Shown here piece after piece: positions 24,865 through 32,600 of a stretch of DNA of 41,717 bases. Every line of letters begins with the position of its first letter. Positions within the stretch are counted from its first letter, which is position 1. The translations under genes and the position numbers were made by a program. The notes beneath the pieces are model-generated. The model did not search any database. It was not told the origin of the DNA and saw only the letters and a program-made list of their open reading frames with translations. Origin of the DNA: a candidate division NC10 bacterium CSP1-5 (GTDB lineage: Bacteria > Methylomirabilota > Methylomirabilia > Methylomirabilales > CSP1-5); the NCBI GenBank assembly GCA_001443495.1, contig LDXR01000021.1:1-41717 (forward strand), in the 5' to 3' direction.

Positions 24865-25092
24865 AAAACCCCCTCGCCTTGCCACAGATGGGTCACTAAA
24901 GGAAGCTGCACCTTCGGTCCCTCGCTCCGGGCCTCCCGCGGCGACCCTGAGCGGCGAGACGGTGAGCCTGGCGGCGGAACAGGCGGGGAAATTTGCGGGG
25001 CGGTCTCCTCCTTTGGTAGAGTAGGGAGAGTCCGAAGGGACCACAGATGGAGCGGCATCCCGTCGTGCGACACGTATCCTTTAGGCTGAGCC

Positions 25093-25566
25093 GTGGCTGA
25101 GCTGACCGCCAACAACGCACGGTTCCGGCACTTCCGGTCGGTCCGCTGGACCCTTCCGGGCGGCCCCTTGCTGGCGGAGGCCTACCTCCCCGTCGCGGAG
25201 TCTGACGCATGCCCGGGGTGTCTCGTCTGCGAGCGGACGACCGGCTGGTTCATGGAGTTTGCCCGCGTCGCGCGAGACCTCGTCGGCACCAACCTGAGGG
25301 ATTGCCTCCACTGGCAGAGCCTTTACGACAACCCGCACCCCCTCATCCTCCCCGTATCCAATCTGCAGCAGATCAACCGTCAGACAATTCTCCAGCTTGA
25401 GCAGGCCTACTACGCGATGCCCGAAGAGACCCGCCCCTTCCTGGAGGAGGTCTGGCCACATGATGGGGGGTTGTCCCAGAGCGAGCGCTTTGAGGATCGC
25501 CTCGCCATTGTCACGCGGATGGTGGAGCTGTGGGAGGACGGCCAGTACGTGGGCTGGCCGAGCTAA
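25093..25566 (+). CDS. Hypothetical protein with CPGCLVC motif (157 aa)
   Basis: A 157-residue soluble protein I do not recognise. Residues about 40-47 read CPGCLVCER, a CxxCxxC arrangement that could bind zinc or an iron-sulfur cluster; another Cys (NLRDCLHW) follows. The C-terminal half is acidic and helical. The GTG at 25093 is the first start in the frame, with no clear ribosome site. The 228 bp before it show no gene. Its stop sits next to a strong hairpin terminator, so it ends the mnmG-to-here run of plus-strand genes. Confidence 0.65.
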   Translation: MAELTANNARFRHFRSVRWTLPGGPLLAEAYLPVAESDACPGCLVCERTTGWFMEFARVARDLVGTNLRDCLHWQSLYDNPHPLILPVSNLQQINRQTILQLEQAYYAMPEETRPFLEEVWPHDGGLSQSERFEDRLAIVTRMVELWEDGQYVGWPS

Positions 25567-25594
25567 AGTAAACGCACAAAGTGCGTTTACTTTT
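25565..25594. terminator. Rho-independent terminator (13-bp perfect stem)
   Basis: AAAGTAAACGCAC (25565-25577) pairs perfectly with 25581-25593 around a 3-nt AAA loop and ends in TTTT. It starts directly at the stop codon of the preceding gene. The A-rich left flank and T-rich right flank give it terminator form in both directions. Confidence 0.65.
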
Positions 25595-25595
25595 G

Positions 25596-25674
25596 AGCAA
25601 TAGAGCAGTAGAAGAGTAGACTGATCCGCAAAAAAAATGCTCCATTGCGGTCTATTGTTCTATTGTTCCATTGT
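25596..25674. repeat. Paired 8-bp word arrays, AGCAATAG then TCTATTGT
   Basis: Three octamers of form AGNRGTAG/AGCAATAG start at 25596, 25604 and 25612. After about 30 bp three octamers of complementary sense (TCTATTGT, TCTATTGT, TCCATTGT) start at 25651, 25659 and 25667, preceded by a related TCCATTGC at 25641. A 7-bp CACATGT/CACATGA pair follows. It is the octamer version of the paired heptamer arrays and lies between two plus-strand genes, after the terminator. Confidence 0.75.
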
Positions 25675-25746
25675 CACATGTCACATGATGAAATGCGTTT
25701 GTGTTAGTGCCGTTCCAGCACCTCGTACGCACGTCCCGCGGCAGAA

Positions 25747-26763
25747 ATGAAACCCACCTTTCAGATGCAGTGGGTCAACGGCCCGTGGGGGGACCCGGCC
25801 CTTCTCGTCCGGATCCGGTGGGCGCGGCGTGCCCTGCTCTTTGATCTGGGCTCTATGGCCACCGTGCCGTCGGGTGATCTCCTACGGGTGAGCGAGGTCT
25901 TCGTCTCTCATACCCACCTCGATCACTTCGTCGGTTTCGATCACCTCCTCCGAACGGTCCTGGGTCGCGATCGCATCCTGAGCCTCTTCGGGCCCCCGGG
26001 GATCATCGGCAACGTGGAGGGAAAGCTGCGAGGCTACACCTGGAACCTTGTCCAGGGCTACCCCCTGCGTCTCGAGGTCTTTGAGGTCGATCCCGACTGG
26101 ATCCGAGGGGCGCACTTTGCCTGCAAAGAGGCCTTCCGGCGCCAGGACCTGGCGGCGCGCCCATTCACGGGGGAGCTCTGGGATGAGCCCGGCTTCCGCA
26201 TCCGGGCAGCGCATCTCGACCATCAGATCCCCTGTCTCGCCTTCGCCATCGAAGAGCCGTTCCATATCAATATCGACAAGGAGCGACTGGCGGGTCTCGA
26301 CCTGCCGGTGGGACCTTGGCTTGCAGAGCTGAAGGCGAAGATCCGTGCGGGGGTCGGGGACGAGACGCAAATCCCGGTGGGGTGGCCGGGGGGCCGGACG
26401 GAGACCTTCTCGCTGGGGGAGCTGAAGGGGGCGATCATCAGCGTGACCCCGGGTCAGAAGATGGCCTACGTGACCGATGCCCTCTACTCGCCCGAGAACG
26501 TGGCGCGGCTTGTGACGTTGGCCAAGGGGGCAGACGCGCTGTACTGCGAGGCGGCCTACCTGGATCGGCATGCCTCGCTGGCGGCAGAGCGGTTTCACCT
26601 CACCGCGCGACAGGCGGGGCTCATCGCCCGGCAGGCGGAGGTCCGTCGCCTGGTCCTCTTTCATTTCTCTCCGCGATACCAAGGAGAGACGGAGGCCTTC
26701 CACCGAGAGGCCCGGGAGGCCTTCGGGGGATGGGTGACGGTGCCCGGGGGCCACTGGGACTGA
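25747..26763 (+). CDS. Metallo-beta-lactamase-fold protein, RNase Z-like
   Basis: A 338-residue hydrolase of the metallo-beta-lactamase fold. The zinc motif is SHTHLDHFVGFDHLL, as in RNase Z/ElaC, and further ligand candidates are in AAHLDHQIPCLAFA, VTDALYS and LFHFSPRY; the last is typical of RNase Z-type proteins. It is longer than classical RNase Z (about 310 residues) and has extra sequence around 110-140. It may process tRNA 3' ends or act on another phosphodiester. The ATG at 25747 has only a weak ribosome site. Confidence 0.85.
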   Translation: MKPTFQMQWVNGPWGDPALLVRIRWARRALLFDLGSMATVPSGDLLRVSEVFVSHTHLDHFVGFDHLLRTVLGRDRILSLFGPPGIIGNVEGKLRGYTWNLVQGYPLRLEVFEVDPDWIRGAHFACKEAFRRQDLAARPFTGELWDEPGFRIRAAHLDHQIPCLAFAIEEPFHINIDKERLAGLDLPVGPWLAELKAKIRAGVGDETQIPVGWPGGRTETFSLGELKGAIISVTPGQKMAYVTDALYSPENVARLVTLAKGADALYCEAAYLDRHASLAAERFHLTARQAGLIARQAEVRRLVLFHFSPRYQGETEAFHREAREAFGGWVTVPGGHWD

Positions 26764-26814
26764 AAGGGTCCGCGTTGGCCTGCCGGAGGCTCACGGGTGT
26801 CAAGGGGGGGTCTC

Positions 26815-27762
26815 GTGTTCCGCCTCTTTTTTAACGTGATCCAGTCGGTGCTGGGGGAGAGGCTGGCCGGCGTGGCAGGCCTGCTGCACTCTGCTGCCGT
26901 GCTCCTTCTCGCGGGGGTGTGGTTGCTCCCTCCGGTGATGTGGGGGTTCCGCCGTTGGCGATCCGCGTATGGTGTCCGCGAGGGGATCGTGGTGCAGTGT
27001 TGGAACTGTGGCTATGCCGGCCTTCCCCACGGGCTCGTCTGCCGGCACTGTGGCCGGGAGCTCGAGCTTCCCGGCCTTCTCCGCTTCTCCCTTGGCCTCC
27101 GGGCGTGGAGAATAGGAAGGCTGGCCTCGTGGGTGGGGGCCCTCTACCACGGCCTGGGGCTGGTCTGCCTGTACCTCTTTACCGCCTTCTTCGCCTACGA
27201 GCTGGACCTCTTCCGACCGGGCCCGGATCTTCGCAGGCTCTTCATCGCCATCGGGACCATCGCCTTGGTGGGGAGCTGTGTCCTCTTTCGCCGTGCCCTC
27301 TCGCTTCACTCGGCCGGCCCCGTGGCTCGACTGTCCAATCTGTTCTTCGGCCTCTCTGCACTGGGCTTTGTCCTACTCTTCGTCTTCATCGCCTCGGCGA
27401 CGGCCCCGGTGGAGGGGCGATACCTGGGGACCCTGCAGAACCATGGGAGTGAGGTCACCTTCAACAACCTTCGGGTCCCGGTCACGGACAAGGGTGCGGG
27501 GATCGAATATCTGCAGATCGAGCAGGCCGGGCTTGGCTACCATCGTCTCTTTTTGCTGGCGCTGGAGGGGACCCAGCGCGTCGAGGTGCCGCGCGACCCC
27601 ATCGCCAGGGTACTTCTCGCCCATCTGGGCGGGGCGGCCGACCGGTACGAGCGGTTGGGCTTCGCGGTGCGGACCCGGGTCGAGCGGCGCGAGTTCACCA
27701 CGGGCGTCGCGTACGGGGTGTACAGTTCAGGCCGCGAGATCTATTTCCAGCGGCTGCAGTGA
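26815..27762 (+). CDS. Multi-pass membrane protein with internal zinc ribbon
   Basis: A 315-residue protein of unknown function. One N-terminal membrane segment is followed by a cytoplasmic zinc ribbon (CWNCGYAGLP, then CRHCGREL), then three or so membrane segments (HGLGLVCLYLFTAFF, LFIAIGTIALVGSCVLF, LGFVLLFVFIASA) and a soluble C-terminal domain of about 110 residues. GTG 26815 is chosen because AAGGGGGGG ends 4 bases before it; a GTG at 26797 is the alternative. It resembles in plan, though not clearly in sequence, the zinc-ribbon membrane protein at 11720-12277. Confidence 0.68.
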   Translation: MFRLFFNVIQSVLGERLAGVAGLLHSAAVLLLAGVWLLPPVMWGFRRWRSAYGVREGIVVQCWNCGYAGLPHGLVCRHCGRELELPGLLRFSLGLRAWRIGRLASWVGALYHGLGLVCLYLFTAFFAYELDLFRPGPDLRRLFIAIGTIALVGSCVLFRRALSLHSAGPVARLSNLFFGLSALGFVLLFVFIASATAPVEGRYLGTLQNHGSEVTFNNLRVPVTDKGAGIEYLQIEQAGLGYHRLFLLALEGTQRVEVPRDPIARVLLAHLGGAADRYERLGFAVRTRVERREFTTGVAYGVYSSGREIYFQRLQ

Positions 27763-27798
27763 CCGAGATCGGCGATGGAAACTGAAGAGAGCCGGTGC

Positions 27799-29073
27799 TT
27801 ATGTGGAAGCAGAGGATCGAAGCTGATGCAGGAGCCGATCCCGGAGGTTCCGGAATGCCGCCTGGTGGGGCTGGGGGATCGGGTCCCCCGGGATGAACTT
27901 CTGGGTGAGCGGATTGACGAAGTGACCATCCTTGGTCAGACGATAATCGAGGTGAGGTCCCGTGGAGAGACCGGTGGAGCCGACGTAGCCGATCACCTGT
28001 TTCTGCCGGACACCGGCCCCCTTGCGGATCCCCGGAGGGATCCTGGACAGGTGGTTGTGCATGGTCCGGTAGCCCCCCCGATGCTGGATGACGACCGATT
28101 TGCCGTTGCCGCCGTTCCACCCGGCGGACTGGACCACGCCGTCGGCGACGGCCCAGACCGGCGTGCCGTGGGGTGCGGCGTAGTCGATGCCGTGGTGCGG
28201 CCGCACGCCCCCGAGGATCGGGTGGCGCCGGCGGTGGGTGTAGCCGGAACTGATCCGCGTAAATTGGAGCGGGGAGCGCAGGAAGGTTTTACGCACGGAC
28301 CGCCCGTCGGGAGTGTAGAAATCGCCCGTGCCCGAGGCGGTCTCGAAGTAGACCCCGGTGTAGACCTTGCCGCGGTTTTCGTATTCGGCGATGAGGATTT
28401 TCCCGTAGCGAACGAATGCGGCACCGCTATACGTCTTCTCGACGAGCATGCGGAATCGGTCTCCAGGCTGGGAGTCACTGTTGAAGTCAAAGTCCCAGAC
28501 GAAGATGTCGACGAACCGGACGGCCAGCTCCGGCTTTTCCCCGAGGGCCTCCATGCTTTCAAAGAGGGACGAGGTGACGGTCCCGGCAATTTCTTCCACC
28601 CGTTGCTCGATCGGGACTTCGTGCTGCGTCACCCGATACTCGGCCTGCTCGCGGGTGACCTCGTAGATCTCCAGGGGAGAGGCCCGATACAAGAAATGGG
28701 TGAGCGCCCCGGTCTCGTCCAGGGTGGCTTCGAAGGTTGCCCCGGGCCGGATCTTTCGGAGGTTCAGATGGGGGCGGAGGGCTTGGGCGACCTGGTGGGT
28801 AATGCGACCTGAGATGCCGTGAGCGCTAAGGACTTGGGCGAGACTCTGTCCTGGTTGAATCGCCCCGTCGATCACCCGGTGCATTGAATGCGAACCGGTG
28901 GTTTCTCGATGCTCGGAGGCTGGGGGTGGCAAAGCATCGGATGGGGGGGGTGGCTCCGGGGACTCAGGTGTTCTGTCCGGTGCTCCGGTGAGAGAGGCGA
29001 CGAGCAGGGCGGTGAGGAAAAAGAATCCGGCAAGGCCGAGGCTCGCCGCTACTCCTCTGTAGCTCCTCCGCAC
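27799..29073 (-). CDS. M23 family (LytM) metallopeptidase, cell-wall hydrolase
   Basis: A 424-residue peptidoglycan endopeptidase or regulator anchored by an N-terminal membrane segment (residues 10-28). A LysM/OapA-like region (70-150) precedes the M23 domain. Zinc ligands: H293 and D297 (RPHHGIDYAAP). The second motif reads STGPHLDYR, so the usual HxH is H374-x-D376; Asp at that place also occurs in some other M23 proteins. The helper NHLS is at 340-343. The start is GTG 29073 without a strong ribosome site. A promoter lies upstream. It is convergent with the membrane protein gene. Confidence 0.88.
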   Translation of the reverse strand: MRRSYRGVAASLGLAGFFFLTALLVASLTGAPDRTPESPEPPPPSDALPPPASEHRETTGSHSMHRVIDGAIQPGQSLAQVLSAHGISGRITHQVAQALRPHLNLRKIRPGATFEATLDETGALTHFLYRASPLEIYEVTREQAEYRVTQHEVPIEQRVEEIAGTVTSSLFESMEALGEKPELAVRFVDIFVWDFDFNSDSQPGDRFRMLVEKTYSGAAFVRYGKILIAEYENRGKVYTGVYFETASGTGDFYTPDGRSVRKTFLRSPLQFTRISSGYTHRRRHPILGGVRPHHGIDYAAPHGTPVWAVADGVVQSAGWNGGNGKSVVIQHRGGYRTMHNHLSRIPPGIRKGAGVRQKQVIGYVGSTGLSTGPHLDYRLTKDGHFVNPLTQKFIPGDPIPQPHQAAFRNLRDRLLHQLRSSAST

Positions 29074-29398
29074 GGCTCGTTCTCTCCCGTGATTATTCCG
29101 AAGCGTGAACCCCTCTCTCTTGAGAAGGATGGTTTATACCAGATGATTTAGGGGAGTGCAAGTTATTTTTTAAGGAATATATGAGAGTGTTCTCTACAAG
29201 CTACTGAATTGAAAGAGCAGAAACGGGGGAAAGCAGAAGGTCACCGTCGACAATGCTCACAAATGATGGCAGGGTGTTCGCCCCGGACGGACTTGCGGGG
29301 AGGCCGGCAGAGGGGTATGATGGCAAAGATCAAAGATCGATGAGGTGGTCCACAACGTTTCAGGCTGTCGACCGGCCTAGCGGCTGGTGGAGGAAGTG
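29074..29398. other. AT-richer intergenic region between divergent genes (325 bp)
   Basis: No gene is seen. Base composition falls well below the surroundings between about 29090 and 29230, as expected for a regulatory region. It contains the minus-strand promoter described separately. A promoter for the plus-strand gene at 29399 was not found. Confidence 0.5.
29133..29161 (-). promoter_or_regulatory. Sigma-70-like promoter for the M23 peptidase gene
   Basis: On the minus strand TTGCAC (29161-29156) is followed after 17 bp by TATAAA (29138-29133). The -10 matches 5/6 and the -35 only the TTG. Start of transcription would be near 29126, about 53 nt before the GTG. Confidence 0.45.
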
Positions 29399-29947
29399 AT
29401 GGTGCACAGGCATCTCTGGGCCGCCCTCGGAGGGTCCCTCGCCGTCCTGGGTCTCTTCGCCCTCGTCGCTGCCGCTTCATGGGATTTCTCCAAGGTCAGG
29501 GAGAAGACGAAAGAGCTGACCCGAAAAAACGCCACCTCACTGATCGGAGTCTCCTCTGCCGTCCCCGATGAGGTTCGCCTCGAAGTCGTCGAGATGGTCC
29601 AAGCGCTGGAACTGTCACGGGATCGTATCATCCACTTCCTGGATCGGGTCGACGAAGGCATGTTTCCCCCTGAGGAGGGAGTGAGACGGGCCACCGCCGT
29701 CGCGAATGCGAGGGCGGAAAAGGAAAGGGAGTTCCTGCAGGGATTGATGACGCGGGTCCCGGCCTCTGTCCTGCAGAAGGTGGAGGGTGCCATGTCGGTC
29801 TCGAACGAAAGTTGGCAGGGGATCCTGTCATCACTGCAGGTCCCCCAGGAGGCAGAGGCAAAAGAACCGGACCTGCCGTCGCGCCCCCGCCTCGACCTTT
29901 ACCTCTTGCCAGGTTCCCGGCCTCCGTCCGATCCTCCGAGTGAATAA
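29399..29947 (+). CDS. Exported/membrane-anchored protein of unknown function
   Basis: A 182-residue protein with one N-terminal hydrophobic segment (HLWAALGGSLAVLGLFALVAAA is its core region, residues 3-24) that may act as anchor or signal. The rest is helical and charged, ending in a Pro-rich tail. The core (IIHFLDRVDEGMFPPEEGVRRATAVANARAEK split over two helices) vaguely recalls periplasmic CpxP/LTXXQ-like or sensor proteins; this is a guess. The ATG at 29399 has GGAGGAAG close upstream. It is convergent with the nfo gene, which ends 8 bp downstream. Confidence 0.65.
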   Translation: MVHRHLWAALGGSLAVLGLFALVAAASWDFSKVREKTKELTRKNATSLIGVSSAVPDEVRLEVVEMVQALELSRDRIIHFLDRVDEGMFPPEEGVRRATAVANARAEKEREFLQGLMTRVPASVLQKVEGAMSVSNESWQGILSSLQVPQEAEAKEPDLPSRPRLDLYLLPGSRPPSDPPSE

Positions 29948-29955
29948 CCGGCCGG

Positions 29956-30900
29956 CTACGACCCCCCGACCAAGCTGCGGAGGACGGCCAGGTTGCGGCG
30001 GTCAGCCGCAACAGGATCCTCCCCCTTTGGGGTCTCGAGGATCATGGGGATGTGCTGAAGGCGCGGGTCGTTGATGAGGAGACGGAATCCTTCCAGGCCG
30101 ATCTGCCCTCGGCCGATATGGGCATGACGGTCCACGCGACTCCCCAGATCGCGCTGCGAGTCATTCAGGTGGATGCATGTGACGTGGTCGAGGCCGACGA
30201 CGCCGTTGAGCTGTCGCATAGTGTCTTCGTATGCCCTCTGGTCCCGGATCTCGTACCCCGCTGCAAAGATATGGCATGTGTCCACGCAGATGCCGACGCG
30301 TTCCCGTCGCGTCACGCCCCCTCGGATAGCCGCCAGATGCTCGAAGCGGTAGCCGAGACTCGAACCCTGTCCCGCCGTGGTCTCGAGACAGATCATGACG
30401 GGGGAGGCCTGGGGATCCTCGAGGACCGTGTCCAACGCCTCCACGACCCGCGTGATCCCCTCCGCCTCCCCGCTTTCGAGGTGCGCGCCCGGATGGATAA
30501 TCAGGTACGGGATCTCGAGGACGGCTGCCCGCGCGACCTCGATCCGGAGGGCCTCCAGGGATTTCCTGTGGAGGTCTTTGTCGGGGGAAGCGAGGTTGAT
30601 CAGGTAGGAGTCGTGAGCCAGGATGGGATCGATGCTGGTCCGCTGGCGGTTGGTCTTGTACGCTCTGATCTCCCGCTCCGTGAGGGGCGCGGCCCGCCAC
30701 TGGTTGTTGTTCTTGGTAAAGATCTGCATGGCATCGCAGCCGACCTCCTCCCCGCGGAGAAAGGCCTTGTCCACGCCGCCCGCGATGGACATGTGCGCCC
30801 CCAGGCGAGGCCCTTTCCAATCGGACCCTTTGAGGCGTGGACCGTGGTGGGGGGGTAGCGCAGATTCTTTCCGCATCGCGAGATCTCGTTCATAGTTCAT
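29956..30900 (-). CDS. nfo: Endonuclease IV (AP endonuclease)
   Basis: A 314-residue zinc-dependent TIM-barrel enzyme that nicks DNA 5' to abasic sites in base-excision repair. The metal-binding landmarks are present in order: GAHMSIAGG, YLIIHPGAH, ICLETTAGQGS, GICVDTCHIFAAGY, HLNDSQ with GSRVDRHAHIGRG, and MILETPKG. The start is unclear. ATG 30900 lies inside an array of ATGAACN heptamers, which gives ATG codons at 7-bp steps and so in all three frames; ATG 30876 (MRKESALPP) is outside the array. Homologues commonly begin close to GAHMS, so the first 30 residues are extra in either case. Confidence 0.93.
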   Translation of the reverse strand: MNYERDLAMRKESALPPHHGPRLKGSDWKGPRLGAHMSIAGGVDKAFLRGEEVGCDAMQIFTKNNNQWRAAPLTEREIRAYKTNRQRTSIDPILAHDSYLINLASPDKDLHRKSLEALRIEVARAAVLEIPYLIIHPGAHLESGEAEGITRVVEALDTVLEDPQASPVMICLETTAGQGSSLGYRFEHLAAIRGGVTRRERVGICVDTCHIFAAGYEIRDQRAYEDTMRQLNGVVGLDHVTCIHLNDSQRDLGSRVDRHAHIGRGQIGLEGFRLLINDPRLQHIPMILETPKGEDPVAADRRNLAVLRSLVGGS

Positions 30901-31007
30901 CGTTCATGGTTCAGGGTAGCCAGGAAGATGATCGGAGTCCTCGCGTGGATGGGGAAGAGCACTGGGTCAGGTCTCTGGCCATGAACCCTGAACTCTGAAC
31001 CGTGAAC
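30888..31007. repeat. Paired 7-bp word arrays, GTTCANN then NNTGAAC
   Basis: Four GTTCANN heptamers start at 30888, 30895, 30902 and 30909. After 64 bp of other sequence, four NNTGAAC heptamers start at 30980, 30987, 30994 and 31001. Every word keeps five bases and varies in two. Some words are exact complements across the gap (GTTCATG with CATGAAC, GTTCAGG with CCTGAAC). The left arm lies over the nfo start, the right arm over the last codons of the TIGR02757 gene, both on the minus strand. Confidence 0.9.
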
Positions 31008-31812
31008 CATCCCGGAGCATCCCCAGCCGGCAGAGGGCGAAGTCGTATTTGACCGGATCCGCCGGGTCGAACTGTTTCAGGTTCTCGGTGATTTCGAGGG
31101 CCATGGCCAGGCCTGGGCTCTTCATCCGGGTCAGGCGGAGCCGCCGTGAGACCTGGGCCACGTGCGTATCCAGGGGGATGATCAGCTTCGCCGGCGGCAG
31201 CTCGGGCCACAGGCCGAAGTCGATGTGATCCTGCCGGACCATCCAGCGAAGGAAAAGGTGCAGGCGCTTGCACGCCCCTCCACGCGCCGGTGAGGGGAGG
31301 AGATGATGCATCCCTGGCGAGAGGTGTCCTTTGCCATAGACCGGTCGCGGGTCGAGCCGCAGGACCTTGGTGACGAAGGCGGTGAGCGCCGGTCGCGTGT
31401 CCTCGTCCCGGTCCCGGTATCCGGCGAGGTAGCAGGCCCGGAGCGAGCCGTAGCGCTCGAGGGTCTGGCGGAGGAACCAGAGCAGGCAGATCGCATCTCG
31501 AGCGGCGTTAAAGCGGTATGAAAACGTGCGGAGGCGCTCGGCGTCCCGCCTGGGGTCGAAGGCAAGCAGCGACCCGTAGGGGTGATCCCCCAGGACCGCG
31601 AGCAGGGTATCGATCGGGGGGGTGAATCCCTCGACCCGGCCGTACGCAAAGCAACTGGCGATGAAGCCCACTACCTCGATGTCTTCCGGCCGGTGGTAGC
31701 GGTGGGGGAATTGAGCGGCCGACGTCGGGATGTAGCTCAGATCGTAGGTGGCGTACAGCCGGTCGAGATAGGCCTTGATGTTCGGAGGAGCGACCCTCGG
31801 CTGGGCCGCCAT
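30967..31812 (-). CDS. TIGR02757 (DUF2400) family protein
   Basis: A 281-residue protein of the TIGR02757 family, whose function is not known. Family-like segments are DLSYIPTSAAQFPHRY, EVVGFIASCFAYGRV, FSYRFNAARD, CKRLHLFLRWMVR, PAKLIIPLDTHVAQVSRRL and DPVKYDFALCRLGM; the last two have some likeness to HhH-type DNA glycosylases. The next gene on the strand is endonuclease IV, so a DNA repair role is a fair guess. The final residues (GSRFRVQGSWPET) are encoded by the GTTCANN word array, so the natural C-terminus has been replaced or extended by repeat sequence. Confidence 0.85.
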   Translation of the reverse strand: MAAQPRVAPPNIKAYLDRLYATYDLSYIPTSAAQFPHRYHRPEDIEVVGFIASCFAYGRVEGFTPPIDTLLAVLGDHPYGSLLAFDPRRDAERLRTFSYRFNAARDAICLLWFLRQTLERYGSLRACYLAGYRDRDEDTRPALTAFVTKVLRLDPRPVYGKGHLSPGMHHLLPSPARGGACKRLHLFLRWMVRQDHIDFGLWPELPPAKLIIPLDTHVAQVSRRLRLTRMKSPGLAMALEITENLKQFDPADPVKYDFALCRLGMLRDGSRFRVQGSWPET

Positions 31813-31815
31813 GGG

Positions 31816-32346
31816 CTAGCGCTCCCGCACCGGGACCTGCTTCTCCATGAAGCCGATGGCATAGGGGCAGATGATATGGGCCTTCTCGATGTGGTCGTTG
31901 GACTTATAGTAGGCGCCGACCCGGATGGAGTAGCCGTTGACCGCGCCAGAGAGGGTGCCTTTGACGTACCCCCAGGGTTTCGGCTTGCGGATGTCGTTGA
32001 TCGCCACCACGATCCCGACCGTCCCATCGGTGAAGTACTTTTCGTCCTCCTTCGATAGCTCGGTCGTGGCCCGGGTCAGCCCGTACTTGGAGTGGGAGTG
32101 GTAGTCTCCGACGCACTCCCATCGGGTGGTGCTTCGGACCGCATCCTCCACGCGCTGGCTGCGCTTCCAGTCCATGTGGACCTCCCGGTACTTTCGATTC
32201 GCCGTCTGATACGGGACCGCAAACTCCACAAACACGCGCTCCGACGTACTGTGGCCGAGGAGAATGCCAAAGCACTCCCGCCGGAACACCTCGATGGTCG
32301 AGACGAGTAGCCCGAAGAAGGCATTTTCACTCAGATAGACTTCCAT
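31816..32346 (-). CDS. JAMM/MPN-domain (Mov34/JAB1-like) metalloprotease
   Basis: A 176-residue stand-alone JAMM protein. The zinc site is E24 (RRECFGILLGH), H83 and H85 (GDYHSHSKYG), S98 and D101 (LSKED), so it should be an active metallo-isopeptidase or peptidase. ATG 32346, preceded by AAGGATC, puts a start just before the domain; the frame opens at 32469 but the extra 41 residues look non-coding. No ubiquitin-like, E1-like or cysteine-synthase partner lies next to it. The stop is 3 bp before the TIGR02757 gene on the same strand. Confidence 0.82.
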   Translation of the reverse strand: MEVYLSENAFFGLLVSTIEVFRRECFGILLGHSTSERVFVEFAVPYQTANRKYREVHMDWKRSQRVEDAVRSTTRWECVGDYHSHSKYGLTRATTELSKEDEKYFTDGTVGIVVAINDIRKPKPWGYVKGTLSGAVNGYSIRVGAYYKSNDHIEKAHIICPYAIGFMEKQVPVRER

Positions 32347-32525
32347 GTCCGATCCTTGCCGGGAAGGTGAGACGGCCACTGCGTCGTCTCGCTTCCCAAG
32401 CTGTGAAGCTCGCTTGGAACGCCAACAATTAGTGGTTTTGGTGTCCGGTGAACAAGGCAGTTCTGGCATCCTGCGGCCACAAAAAGGATAGCCCAGGCGC
32501 TCAGGACTGGCAAGCCAAATTTTGC

Positions 32526-32555
32526 TTGACCGAATCTAAAAATGCGTCAGAATAT
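32526..32555 (+). promoter_or_regulatory. Possible promoter in AT-rich island before the AbrB-like gene
   Basis: The 32500-32600 stretch is clearly AT-rich against GC-rich flanks. TTGACC (32526-32531) is followed after 18 bp by GAATAT (32550-32555). The -35 is good and the -10 poor, so this is tentative. Confidence 0.35.
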
Positions 32556-32600
32556 TGCAAAATAGTATTTTCAGAAAAGAGAGGTTTTTCACTGTTTCGT

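Noticed and set aside
27775-28812. Open frame of 345 codons on the plus strand
   Set aside because: It is antisense to the M23 peptidase gene, whose motifs are unmistakable; the predicted protein is Asp/Gly-rich with no domain likeness.
30888-31007. CRISPR array
   Set aside because: Units are 7 bp, contiguous and degenerate, without spacers of 30-40 bp, and no cas gene is near.
31816-32346. Part of a bacterial ubiquitin-like or CBASS/Bil-type system
   Set aside because: JAMM proteins occur in such systems, but no E1, E2, ubiquitin-like or nucleotidyltransferase gene is adjacent.
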